Of a stretch of 59,709 nt of DNA, positions 8,965 to 17,646 are shown piece by piece (the stretch's first letter is position 1; each line of letters opens with the position of its first letter). The position numbers and the translations under genes are program-made. This stretch comes from Desulfobulbaceae bacterium (lineage in GTDB: Bacteria; Desulfobacterota; Desulfobulbia; Desulfobulbales; Desulfocapsaceae): assembly GCA_008933635.1 (NCBI GenBank), contig WBUQ01000011.1, forward strand, positions 1 to 59,709. The letters are read 5' to 3'. Below the pieces are notes generated by a model, which saw only the letters and a list, made by a program, of their open reading frames with translations, did not search any database and was not told the origin of the DNA.

Positions 8965-11025
8965 ATGGCAGCGCCAAGAAGCAACACACTCACGCATCAC
9001 GTCGCAGCAGTTAAAAAAGGCGAGCGGGTCTTTGAAAATGCCTTCCAGAGTGTCAGCCGGATGATCCTGAGCAGGGAAATCGACAAGGTTGTCGTCAATG
9101 GCAAATCGACCTTTGATTTCCGCATATTCCGCGAGAGCAGGAAACATATCGTCGGCATGTACGACGAGATCAACTCCTTCGTCTCTTTCGTCAAGGATGC
9201 CTCGGAAGGGGGATCTTCGAAGGAGATGGCCTTTGTCCTTGTCGGCGAGCCCGGCAATGGCAAGACGTTTCTGGTTGAGTACCTCTGCGGGATGTACCGG
9301 AGTTTTCTCTCGCAGCCGGAGAACCGGAAATACACCTTCCGCTTCGTCAATCTCGACCAGCTCGGAAGTTATGGCAATATCAAGGTCATCGAATCGCAGA
9401 CCTATGAAGATCCGATGATCCTGGCCATGAATATCCACGAGAGCCGGAGTGAATCGGAGCAGTATCTGGTCAGGCGTTACCGGGTCGACGACACCCAGCT
9501 GCGCAGCTGGTACGACAACTACCGGCCGCTTGGCGCCTGTACGGCGTATATCTGGAATGATATCAAAAACTTTACCGACGGCAAGATCGATGATATGCTG
9601 GGTTTCGTCGAGGTCGTCCCGGTACCGCTGGTGGAGAGTCTGGGAACGGTCACCGGCAAGTACCCGGCCAAGGACAAGATCACCTCATCGGCCGTCGATC
9701 TGCTCGGCGAGGAGTCCATCCAGCGGCTGCTCCATATTTCCGACACCAACAATCCCTACCGCTTCGACCTGCGGCGCGGGGCGCTTGCCCGGGTGGCGGG
9801 CGGCGGCATCCACTTTAGCGACGAAATCTACAAGAACAAGAAAGACCTGGTTCAGGTCTATCTCGGCATCATCCAGAATCGCACCATTGAGATCGACGGC
9901 TACAAGTGGCCGATCGACACCCTGATCATCGCCACCAGCAACAATTCGGAATTCAACCGGTTCCTGGCCGAGAAGGAGGAGGCGCCGATCGTCGATCGCT
10001 GCCGCATCTGCTATGTCTCCCACAACACCAATTACCGGCTGCAGAGTGAGCTGACCGCTTACGCCATCGGCAACGAGTCGAAGACCACCCTGACCGGCAG
10101 CACCATGCACCAGGACCCGAATCTCAACTACGCCGCCTCGGTGGCGACGGTGCTGACACGTCTGCCGCGCTCGGAGAAACTGACGCCGATCGAGACGATG
10201 AAGCTGGCGGCCGGTGAGGTGGCCGGCGAGAAGAGCCTGAAGACGCTGTCAGAGGTCATCGACACCCTGAACCAGGACCACGACATCACGAAACGCTTCG
10301 GCCAGAAGGGACTGGGGCAGCGCAACCTCGGCAGGGCGGTGCAGTTGATGCTGGAAAGCTCGGAGACCAATGAAGGCAAGTGCATGTACGCCTACGACAT
10401 CTATCTGGCACTCGAGCGGGTGATCCTCGATTACGTGTCCGAGGCCGGCGACCGGGCCAAATTCCTTGACGACCTGAAAATCGCCAAAGGGTTGTACCGG
10501 GAGCGGATCATGACCGAGATGTTCAACGCCTACATGGATGAACCGCTGGCCATCCGCAAGGATGTGATCAACTACGTCAACATGATCATCGGCATCGATG
10601 CAGAGAATCTTGGCGCCGACAAGATGTGGAAATACAAGAATCCCCAGACCGGCGAACTGCAGGCCCTGAAGATCGACGAACGATATATAGACTCGGTCGA
10701 GGACTGCCTCGGCCTGAAGACCCGCGAGCAGAAGGACTCGTTCAGGACCTCGATTCGCAAGATCTACGGGCAGAAGATCTCGGTCAGACCAGATTATGAT
10801 TTCATGGACAACCTCGAACTGGTCAAGGCCGTCACCGACGTCCGTCTCAAATCGGATATCGCCGGTGCCGGCAGCCTGATCGGGGCCCTGGCCAACCGGA
10901 CGAACGAGGAGAACCAGAAACTCTATGACCGGATGATCGACACGATGCTGAAAAAACTTGGCTACTGCACCACCTGCGCCCAGAAGACCATAGAGTACTT
11001 CTGTACACAGGTCGATGAAAACTGA
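8965..11025 (+). CDS. prkA: PrkA-family serine protein kinase (AAA-type)
   Basis: A 686-residue homologue of B. subtilis PrkA and E. coli YeaG, cytosolic proteins with an AAA-like ATPase region and a C-terminal kinase-like domain, tied to stationary-phase, nitrogen-starvation or sporulation responses. Walker A is GEPGNGKTF (residues 94-102). Further family signatures are GGGIHFSDEIYKNKKDLVQVYLG (around 290) and TLIIATSNNSEFNRF. Start choice: ATGs occur at 8962 and 8965; AAGGAGG (8952-8958) leaves 6 nt to the second, so 8965 is preferred. The gene leads a plus-strand cluster with yhbH, spoVR and a second prkA-like gene. The family call is firm; substrates are not known. Confidence 0.95.
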   Translation: MAAPRSNTLTHHVAAVKKGERVFENAFQSVSRMILSREIDKVVVNGKSTFDFRIFRESRKHIVGMYDEINSFVSFVKDASEGGSSKEMAFVLVGEPGNGKTFLVEYLCGMYRSFLSQPENRKYTFRFVNLDQLGSYGNIKVIESQTYEDPMILAMNIHESRSESEQYLVRRYRVDDTQLRSWYDNYRPLGACTAYIWNDIKNFTDGKIDDMLGFVEVVPVPLVESLGTVTGKYPAKDKITSSAVDLLGEESIQRLLHISDTNNPYRFDLRRGALARVAGGGIHFSDEIYKNKKDLVQVYLGIIQNRTIEIDGYKWPIDTLIIATSNNSEFNRFLAEKEEAPIVDRCRICYVSHNTNYRLQSELTAYAIGNESKTTLTGSTMHQDPNLNYAASVATVLTRLPRSEKLTPIETMKLAAGEVAGEKSLKTLSEVIDTLNQDHDITKRFGQKGLGQRNLGRAVQLMLESSETNEGKCMYAYDIYLALERVILDYVSEAGDRAKFLDDLKIAKGLYRERIMTEMFNAYMDEPLAIRKDVINYVNMIIGIDAENLGADKMWKYKNPQTGELQALKIDERYIDSVEDCLGLKTREQKDSFRTSIRKIYGQKISVRPDYDFMDNLELVKAVTDVRLKSDIAGAGSLIGALANRTNEENQKLYDRMIDTMLKKLGYCTTCAQKTIEYFCTQVDEN

Positions 11026-11074
11026 GTAATTTCATGTTGCTGAATAATCAGTCGCTGGCTGGGGCACCGGGACG

Positions 11075-12457
11075 ATGAACCCAATGCAGAAGCTGTATAT
11101 CTCACTCAAGCAGAAGGGACTGACGGTCGAGCAGGAGAGGGTGATCGAGCTTGAACTGCGCCTTGCTGAGGAGCAGGGCGAAGGAGCTCATGCCCATCGT
11201 CCGCTCGAGGAACCGCGGGACAGGGGGCTTTATGCGTGGAGTGATCTGCAGCTGCAGCTCGATGCCTCACCCCCGCATGCTCTGCCGCTTTCTTCCCTCA
11301 ATACCCTTGATTCCCTCCTTGACAGGGACAGGCAGCGGGAAGAGGATGGTTTTCCGCGCAAGATCAGGATCGGCAGGATGATGAAACCCGGCAGGGATGG
11401 CGGCGACAAGGTGGTGGTGGTGCCGTCGACGGTTGAGGAGAAGTTTTTCCATGACCGGATCAAGATACAGGAGGAGGGTGACGGGGAAGGCGAAGCCGAG
11501 GGTGGGGCCGGCGAGGGCGAGGAGGGCGAGGTCATCGGCGAGCAGCCGGTGCGCGAGGAAAAAGGCCCGGGCGACAGCGGCGCCGGCCAGGGCGAGGGCG
11601 GATCCCATGAGCTCGAATCGAATGCCTACGATCTGGGCCGCATCCTTACCGAACAGTTTAAGCTCCCGAATCTGAAGGATAAGGGGAAGAAACGGTCGCT
11701 GACCAGGTATACATACGACCTGACCGACAAAAATCGCGGTTTTGGTCAGATCCTCGATAAGAAGGCGACCCTCAGACGCATCCTCCAGACCAATATCGCT
11801 CTGCAGCGCGTATCGGGCAGGGGACGGATCAACGCCCTGGATTTGGTGATCTCGCCGCGCGACCGGGTCTACAGGATTTTGTCCCGGGAAAAGGATTACG
11901 AATCCCAGGCGATGGTCTTTTTTGTCCGTGACTATTCTGGTTCGATGAGCGGCAAGCCGACCGATCTGGTTGTCAGCCAGCATGTACTGATCTACTCCTG
12001 GCTGGCCTTTCAGTATCAGAATCAGGTCAGGACGCGGTTCATCCTCCACGATACCGAGGCCAAGGAGGTCGTCAATTTCCATACCTATGCCAACCTGCGG
12101 GTGGCGGGTGGGACCCAGGTCGCTTCCGCCTACCGGTTGGTGAACAGGATTGTCGAAAAGGAGAATCTCGAACGGGATTACAATATCTACGTCTTTCACG
12201 GGACGGATGGCGACGACTGGGATACCAAGGGAGAAGAGGCGCTGCCCGAATTGCGGAGGATGCTCCGTTATGCGGCGCGGATCGGCATCACCATCGCAGA
12301 GAACGGCTATGGAATCTCCGGCAAGACTGAGGTGGAGCGCTATCTCCGTAATTCCGGGCTGCTGGACGAACGCAATGAACTGCTGCGGCTTGATGTGATG
12401 GACAAGGACAGCAACGAGGGGCGGGTGATCGAGGGTATTAAGCGCCTGATCTCATGA
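11075..12457 (+). CDS. yhbH: YhbH/YeaH family protein (DUF444, VWA-like)
   Basis: A 460-residue DUF444 protein, the regular partner of PrkA (YeaH next to YeaG in E. coli, YhbH in Bacillus). The C-terminal half is von Willebrand A-like with a MIDAS-type DYSGSMSG motif near residue 289 and a VAGGTQVASAY segment. The central part, about residues 135-175, is a Glu/Gly-rich acidic linker unlike the rest of the protein. The N-terminal part contains the FFHDRIKIQEE type segment seen in the family. At 460 residues it is somewhat longer than E. coli YeaH, mostly because of the linker. It follows prkA by 49 bp and precedes spoVR by 45 bp, so co-transcription is likely. A metal-dependent scaffold role is inferred; no enzymatic activity is established. 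Confidence 0.93.
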   Translation: MNPMQKLYISLKQKGLTVEQERVIELELRLAEEQGEGAHAHRPLEEPRDRGLYAWSDLQLQLDASPPHALPLSSLNTLDSLLDRDRQREEDGFPRKIRIGRMMKPGRDGGDKVVVVPSTVEEKFFHDRIKIQEEGDGEGEAEGGAGEGEEGEVIGEQPVREEKGPGDSGAGQGEGGSHELESNAYDLGRILTEQFKLPNLKDKGKKRSLTRYTYDLTDKNRGFGQILDKKATLRRILQTNIALQRVSGRGRINALDLVISPRDRVYRILSREKDYESQAMVFFVRDYSGSMSGKPTDLVVSQHVLIYSWLAFQYQNQVRTRFILHDTEAKEVVNFHTYANLRVAGGTQVASAYRLVNRIVEKENLERDYNIYVFHGTDGDDWDTKGEEALPELRRMLRYAARIGITIAENGYGISGKTEVERYLRNSGLLDERNELLRLDVMDKDSNEGRVIEGIKRLIS

Positions 12458-12502
12458 CGGGCATCCGTTACCGGGATCGGCTCCTATCTCTATGGCGATA
12501 CT

Positions 12503-14143
12503 ATGGAACTGTTAAGCCAGCATGCCAAGAAGATCATGGAAGGCTGCAAGGAGCGGGCCAGGGAGGCAGGTCTCAGCTTTCAGGATGAAAGCCTCGAGTA
12601 TATCGTCACCAACCGTGACATGCTCCAGCTGTCTCCGAAGCTGATGATCCCAACCCTTTACGATTACTGGGTACAGGACGTGGAAGTGCTGAAGGAACAG
12701 GGACGCTACGAGCTCTATCCCGGCAACCCCTACGAGACTGTCATCAATACCCGGCCGCCGATTTCGTATTACAACGACAACAACCCGGACTGGCTGAACG
12801 TGATGATTTTCTATCATGTGCTCGGCCATATCGATTTTTTCCAGAACAACATCTTCTTCCGTCATACCTGGGACTATGATTTCACCAGCCGGGCCCTCTC
12901 CGACAAGCGGATGATCGCGAAACTACGTTCCGAGAAGGGGCGCTGGGTGGATTATGTCATTGAATTTTCAAAGGCAGTCGATAACCTGGTCGGTTATTTC
13001 GACGTCCTTGCCGACCTCGAGAAACCAGATGCGAAAGGGCCGGAAGCGATGCTCGATTACTATTTCGATGTCTTCCTGCAGCAGGACGGGCATGCGATAA
13101 CACGGTATGTTCGCGAAATAGAGTTGTATAACACAATGCTGCACCAGCATGAAGCGGGAGCTGACAAGGCTTTCCTGGACTCGGTGCGAAGCCGCCACCC
13201 GGAATTCGAATCCCTCTACGACAAGAGTCGCAGGGAGAAAAAGCCGGCCAGGGGTGGCGATGTCCTCCAGTTCCTGATGGACAATTCGCCATTCCTGCAC
13301 CATGAGGAAAACCGCTGGATGCTCTCTGTCATGTCGATGATCCGCTCGACTTCCCTCTATTTTCAGCCTCAGATCCGTACGAAGATACTAAATGAGGGAT
13401 GGGCCAGCTACTGGCATGAAAAACTGTTTCTGGAAGATGACCGGATAGGCGGCCACGAGGTCGAGTACGCGATAGTCAATGCCAAAGTGACTTCTATGCC
13501 ACGGGTGGGGCTCAATCCCTATGCCCTGGGCATGCGTCTTTTCGATTATCTCGAGGACAAGGCGGAGAAAGGCAAGATATCGTACGATTACGACAGGATC
13601 GGCGATAAAAACACGCGTCGTCACTTTGACCGGAAAACGGGAAAGGGGCGTGAATTCATCTTTGCAGTCCGCGAGAATTCTGCAGATTCGATGTTTGTCA
13701 GTACTTTTATCGACCAGGATTTCGTCGACCTGCACCGGCTTTTTGTCGCCGGCAAGAGATTCAACAAGGAACGGATGACCTGGCAGTACTACGTGAAAAG
13801 CCGGCGGGCCGAGGATTACCGGGAAATGGTCGCGGATTCCCTGTATCATCCTCCGCTGATCAAGGTCAGCGCAGATGACAAAGGGACCCTGGTCCTCAAT
13901 CATGTCTTCGAGGGCAAGCCGCTGGTCCGCGAGTATATCGAGGCTACGATGATGGGGCTGGAGTTCCTCTGGGGCGGCCGGATCTGTCTGTACACGTCTG
14001 AACCGGTACCGGTAAAGACCACCGCCGAACAGGAGGAAGCGACGATGAAGTCCGAAAGACCGATACGGGAAATTGGCTGGAAACGCTTTCTCTATACAAT
14101 GAGCGGGAGAAAGCTTTCCCGGGAGCCAGTCAGCGAAATGTGA
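12503..14143 (+). CDS. spoVR: SpoVR family protein (YcgB-like)
   Basis: A 546-residue SpoVR homologue. In B. subtilis SpoVR affects spore cortex formation; in non-sporulating bacteria the family (YcgB in E. coli) is linked with PrkA and YhbH in stress responses. Conserved stretches include YNDNNPDWLNVMIFYHVLGH, FFQNNIFFRHTWDYDF, DNSPFLHHEENRWMLSVM, LNEGWASYWHEKLF and GLNPYALGMRLFDYLED. The many conserved His and Glu residues in these stretches are typical of the family. It is the third gene of the cluster with a 47-bp gap before the next start. The biochemical function is unknown. Confidence 0.95.
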   Translation: MELLSQHAKKIMEGCKERAREAGLSFQDESLEYIVTNRDMLQLSPKLMIPTLYDYWVQDVEVLKEQGRYELYPGNPYETVINTRPPISYYNDNNPDWLNVMIFYHVLGHIDFFQNNIFFRHTWDYDFTSRALSDKRMIAKLRSEKGRWVDYVIEFSKAVDNLVGYFDVLADLEKPDAKGPEAMLDYYFDVFLQQDGHAITRYVREIELYNTMLHQHEAGADKAFLDSVRSRHPEFESLYDKSRREKKPARGGDVLQFLMDNSPFLHHEENRWMLSVMSMIRSTSLYFQPQIRTKILNEGWASYWHEKLFLEDDRIGGHEVEYAIVNAKVTSMPRVGLNPYALGMRLFDYLEDKAEKGKISYDYDRIGDKNTRRHFDRKTGKGREFIFAVRENSADSMFVSTFIDQDFVDLHRLFVAGKRFNKERMTWQYYVKSRRAEDYREMVADSLYHPPLIKVSADDKGTLVLNHVFEGKPLVREYIEATMMGLEFLWGGRICLYTSEPVPVKTTAEQEEATMKSERPIREIGWKRFLYTMSGRKLSREPVSEM

Positions 14144-14191
14144 TCAACGACAGCGGAATGAGAAACCGGTAATCAGCGAGGGGACCAGTTG

Positions 14192-16492
14192 ATGCGTGAT
14201 CTCACCAGGGCCATGGGCAATCTCCGTAATCATGAGAGCGGCTGGCCGAAGCAGTCAATGCTTTCCTTTGCCGAATTTCTGCAGGAGGTCGTCGCTCAGC
14301 CGACACGGGTCATCCGGAATGTGCTGCAGGTCTATGCCGACATGGTTCATACCTTCGTCGCCGAGGGTATCGATGAATACAGCGACGACCCGGAGTCGAT
14401 CCGTTATCTGAGCTATGACTGCAGCAGGCTCTTCGTCGAGAACTCCGACCGGCCGTTTTTTGCCGACCGCCTTTTCGCCAATCGTCTGATGCGTCATGTC
14501 GAGGCCCTGTCGGTCGGGGCGCAGCAGAACAAGATCTACATCTTCGAAGGACCGCACGGCAGCGGCAAATCGACCTTCCTCAACAACCTGCTGCGCAAGT
14601 TTGAAGAATACGCCAACACTCCCGAAGGGATGCGCTATGAAGTTGTCTGGCGGCTGAAACGCGACCAGTTGGTGGGCGGCGTCCACTCGCTGGCGACATT
14701 GACGGAGAGGCTCGCCTGGGTGCTGGAGGGCAGAGAAGGACAGGGCAAGGCAGAGGGGGGAGCGGGTGGCGATTGCAGCGACGACAGCGATCCTTCGACC
14801 TATTTCGATGTCCCGTGCCCCAGCCATGACAACCCGATCCTGATCATCCCCAAGGATGTGCGCCGGCGGTTTTTCGACGATCTCTTTGAGAATGACAAGT
14901 TCAAATGGCGCCTGTTCACCGAGAAGCGGTATGAGTGGGTGTTTGAGGAGTCCTCCTGTACGATATGCACGTCCATATATCAGAATCTGTTGAAACAATA
15001 CAATGATCCGCTCAGAGTGCTGGATTTCGTGGCCGCGAGGCCGTTTACCATTGATCGCCGGCTGGGCGAGGGAATTTCCGTTTTCAACCCAGGCGATGCC
15101 CCCCTGCGGCAGAATGTCCATCATAACGAGATGATCCAGCGCAATCTCGACCAGCAGTTCTGCTCATCGCGGCCGATTTCCTATCTCTACTCCAGTTTTG
15201 CCAGGACCAACAACGGCATATACGCCCTGATGGATATCAAGTCGCACAATATGGGGCGACTCCTGGAACTCCACAATATCATCAGCGACGGGGTGCATAA
15301 GGTCGAGGATATCGAAGAGCGGGTCAACTCGCTGTTTTTTGCCCTGATGAACCCCGAGGACCGCAGGGTGATCACCGATCTGCAGGCCTTCTCCGACCGG
15401 ATCGAATTCATTAATATTCCGTATATTCTCGATCTCAAGACAGAAGTTGAAATTTACAGGGAAATATTCGGTCGACATATCAACGAAAGTTTTCTGCCGC
15501 GGGTGCTCCATAATTTTGCCCGGGTGATCATCGCCACCCGTCTCAGGACCAAGTCCGAGGCCATGCTCGAGTGGATACCCGATCCCAGTCGCTACGAACT
15601 GTTCTGCGACAGCCACCTGCAGCTGCTGAAGATGGAGATCTTTACCGGATATATTCCCCCATGGCTGAAGGAGGAAGATGTGGCGGCCTTCACTGCCAAA
15701 AGGCGGTTGAAGATTATCGCCGAATCAGAGAAAGATGGCTGGAAGGGTCTGTCCGGACGGGATTCGATCAAGATGTTCAACGAATTCTATTCGAAATATG
15801 CGCGGGACGACAAGCTCATCAACATGTCGATGCTGGGCAAATTCTTCCGCAAGTACTGCAAGGAGGACAGGGATATCCTGCCGATGGGCTTCCTCGATTC
15901 GCTGCAGCGCATGTACGATTATACGGTGCTGCAGGAGGTCAAGGAATCGCTCTACTACTACAATGAAGAGCAGATTTCCCGGGAGGTCCAGAACTATATG
16001 TTTGCCGTCAACTTCGAACCCGGGACGGTCGAGATCTGTACCTACACCGGCGAGCGGCTGGAGATCAGCGAGGCATTTTTTCAACGGGTGGAGTCACGCC
16101 TGCAGACCGACGGCAGAGATGCTGTCGCCTTCCGCAACAGCGTCCAGAAGACCTATGCCACTGTCACCCTGACCCAGGAAATACTTCGGGACAATCTCCC
16201 GATCGTCGAGACCTCGCTGTATCAGCATCTGTATGAACGGTATGTACACAACCTGAAGGAAAAAGTCCTCGAGCCATTCCTGAAGAATGAGAATTTCAGG
16301 CGGGCAATCAAGGATTACAACGAAGAAGCGTTCAAAACCTACGACAGCAAGATCCAGGACGATATCCACTTCCTGATGGAGAATCTCCATCGGAAACACG
16401 GATATTCACGTCAGGGGGCCAAAGAGATCTGCATCTACGTCATCGACAATAACCTGGCCGGGGCCTTCGCCGGCAAATCAGATCAACACTGA
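14192..16492 (+). CDS. Second, diverged PrkA-like AAA protein
   Basis: A 766-residue protein of PrkA type that is clearly not a recent copy of the first: Walker A is GPHGSGKST (near residues 120-128) instead of GEPGNGKT, and the two align poorly outside the ATPase core. It carries a Gly/Asp/Ser-rich insert (about residues 188-206), a CTIC pair near 260, and a PrkA-like SHNMGRLLELHNIISDGVHKVEDIEE segment. The C-terminal half resembles the kinase-like end of PrkA proteins. A TTG lies one codon before the ATG at 14192; the ATG is preferred, with GAGGGGA upstream. It closes the prkA-yhbH-spoVR cluster and its stop overlaps the convergent cbiK by 10 bp. Whether it has kinase activity is unknown. 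Confidence 0.82.
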   Translation: MRDLTRAMGNLRNHESGWPKQSMLSFAEFLQEVVAQPTRVIRNVLQVYADMVHTFVAEGIDEYSDDPESIRYLSYDCSRLFVENSDRPFFADRLFANRLMRHVEALSVGAQQNKIYIFEGPHGSGKSTFLNNLLRKFEEYANTPEGMRYEVVWRLKRDQLVGGVHSLATLTERLAWVLEGREGQGKAEGGAGGDCSDDSDPSTYFDVPCPSHDNPILIIPKDVRRRFFDDLFENDKFKWRLFTEKRYEWVFEESSCTICTSIYQNLLKQYNDPLRVLDFVAARPFTIDRRLGEGISVFNPGDAPLRQNVHHNEMIQRNLDQQFCSSRPISYLYSSFARTNNGIYALMDIKSHNMGRLLELHNIISDGVHKVEDIEERVNSLFFALMNPEDRRVITDLQAFSDRIEFINIPYILDLKTEVEIYREIFGRHINESFLPRVLHNFARVIIATRLRTKSEAMLEWIPDPSRYELFCDSHLQLLKMEIFTGYIPPWLKEEDVAAFTAKRRLKIIAESEKDGWKGLSGRDSIKMFNEFYSKYARDDKLINMSMLGKFFRKYCKEDRDILPMGFLDSLQRMYDYTVLQEVKESLYYYNEEQISREVQNYMFAVNFEPGTVEICTYTGERLEISEAFFQRVESRLQTDGRDAVAFRNSVQKTYATVTLTQEILRDNLPIVETSLYQHLYERYVHNLKEKVLEPFLKNENFRRAIKDYNEEAFKTYDSKIQDDIHFLMENLHRKHGYSRQGAKEICIYVIDNNLAGAFAGKSDQH

Positions 16493-17277
16493 TGCGTGGA
16501 TGAGGCTGGTCCGCCGGCTTCAGCCAGGGCTTCCCTGATGTGGGCGGTCAGCAGAGCAATAACCCCCGGCAGATGGCCCAGTCCCTGATCGACGCTTTCG
16601 ACGCTGAGGCCCAGCGACTCGAGCCGTGAACGCCAGGAAAGCGGACCAAGGCCATTGATGTCGCGCTCAAAGTGCATGCCGGTCGTCAGCAGCAGGGGAA
16701 TGAGGCAGACCCTTTTCCAGCCGGCGGCGATGATCTCGCCGGGGAGCATCGATGAGTCCGGGTTTTTCTCGATCACGCCAACGAACAGGCGATCGCCGAA
16801 CCGTTGCCGAAGGTACCGTTCGATGGCGTAATAGGCGATCCAGATGGGATGGCCTGTTCCGTGACCGATCAGCAGGATGGCCTGATCCGGCATGCCCTCG
16901 ATCATCGGTGCCAGGGATTCGGCAAGGTCGCGATAATCCTGGGGGGTGGTAAGGAGCGGTCTGCCGATATGGTACGGTATCGGCGATTGTCGGCACTCAC
17001 GCTGCAGCATATGGAACTCCTGGCCGGGAAGAAGCTGCAGCGGTTGGATGATTGCCCGGCTGATACCCTGGGCGGCGAAGGCTGCCAGGCACTCAGGTGG
17101 AGAGAGTGTTCTGTCCGGCAAGGATTCCCGTACTCCCTTTCCCGACCGTGCGGAAAAGGCCAGGGACAGGGGGGTATCCGCCATTGATGACCGTATTCCT
17201 TCCTCAATGAACCGGTAGGTCGAGGCTGTTTTCGCGGAAGCGGTTCCAAACGCGGCGAGGATGACAGGTGTCTTCAT
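16483..17277 (-). CDS. cbiK: Anaerobic sirohydrochlorin cobaltochelatase
   Basis: Inserts Co(II) (or possibly Fe(II)) into sirohydrochlorin for cobalamin, siroheme or alternative heme synthesis. The 264-residue length and the three metal-binding residues match CbiK: His139 in LIGHGTGH, Glu170 in GVIEKNP and His202 in TTGMHFERDI, equivalent to His145, Glu175 and His207 of Salmonella CbiK. AAFGTASAKTASTY at the N-terminus is the chelatase beta-1 signature. There is no signal peptide, so it is the cytosolic form, unlike the periplasmic CbiK of Desulfovibrio. ATG 17277 is preferred to the in-frame TTG at 17283. It stands alone, with no other cobalamin genes in the window; hemC lies 5 kb away. Confidence 0.93.
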   Translation of the reverse strand: MKTPVILAAFGTASAKTASTYRFIEEGIRSSMADTPLSLAFSARSGKGVRESLPDRTLSPPECLAAFAAQGISRAIIQPLQLLPGQEFHMLQRECRQSPIPYHIGRPLLTTPQDYRDLAESLAPMIEGMPDQAILLIGHGTGHPIWIAYYAIERYLRQRFGDRLFVGVIEKNPDSSMLPGEIIAAGWKRVCLIPLLLTTGMHFERDINGLGPLSWRSRLESLGLSVESVDQGLGHLPGVIALLTAHIREALAEAGGPASSTHQC

Positions 17278-17646
17278 CGGCAAGTTACGCTGTTGAGTGG
17301 GAAAGATGATAGGAAGATCGATTGGTGGGGATGGCTGCCAGTCTTTTCCTTCTACCGGAAACAGCCGAAAAGGTCCAGCGGGAGAGCTAACAGGCTATAA
17401 AGAAATGATTCTCTCGTCACAGGAGGTTGTCGGACATGTATTTTAGAAAAAAATTTTTTACTAAAATAGGAGGGCCTCTTGACAATGCGTAACAACTACG
17501 ATAGACATTGAGAACAGAGTAAAAATATTTGTACTTCTTGGTTGCGGTGGATTGCTTAAGAAGGAGAAAGAATTTCAAGGGGATGGAGTAGCAGTATGGG
17601 GCGGTTATCCTGGCCGCAGTCAAACTGAAACAAGGGAGGGCAGAGG
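17278..17646. other. AT-rich intergenic region with palindrome and possible leader ORF
   Basis: This 369-bp gap holds a near-perfect AT palindrome (17439-17468: TATTTTAG, a run of A then T, CTAAAATA). An 18-codon ORF (17436-17492, MYFRKKFFTKIGGPLDNA) has AGGAGG 9 nt before its ATG. TTGACA lies at 17479-17484 with only a weak -10 (TAGACA, 17502-17507). Together these look like the control region of the outer-membrane protein gene that follows. I see no other gene. Confidence 0.4.
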
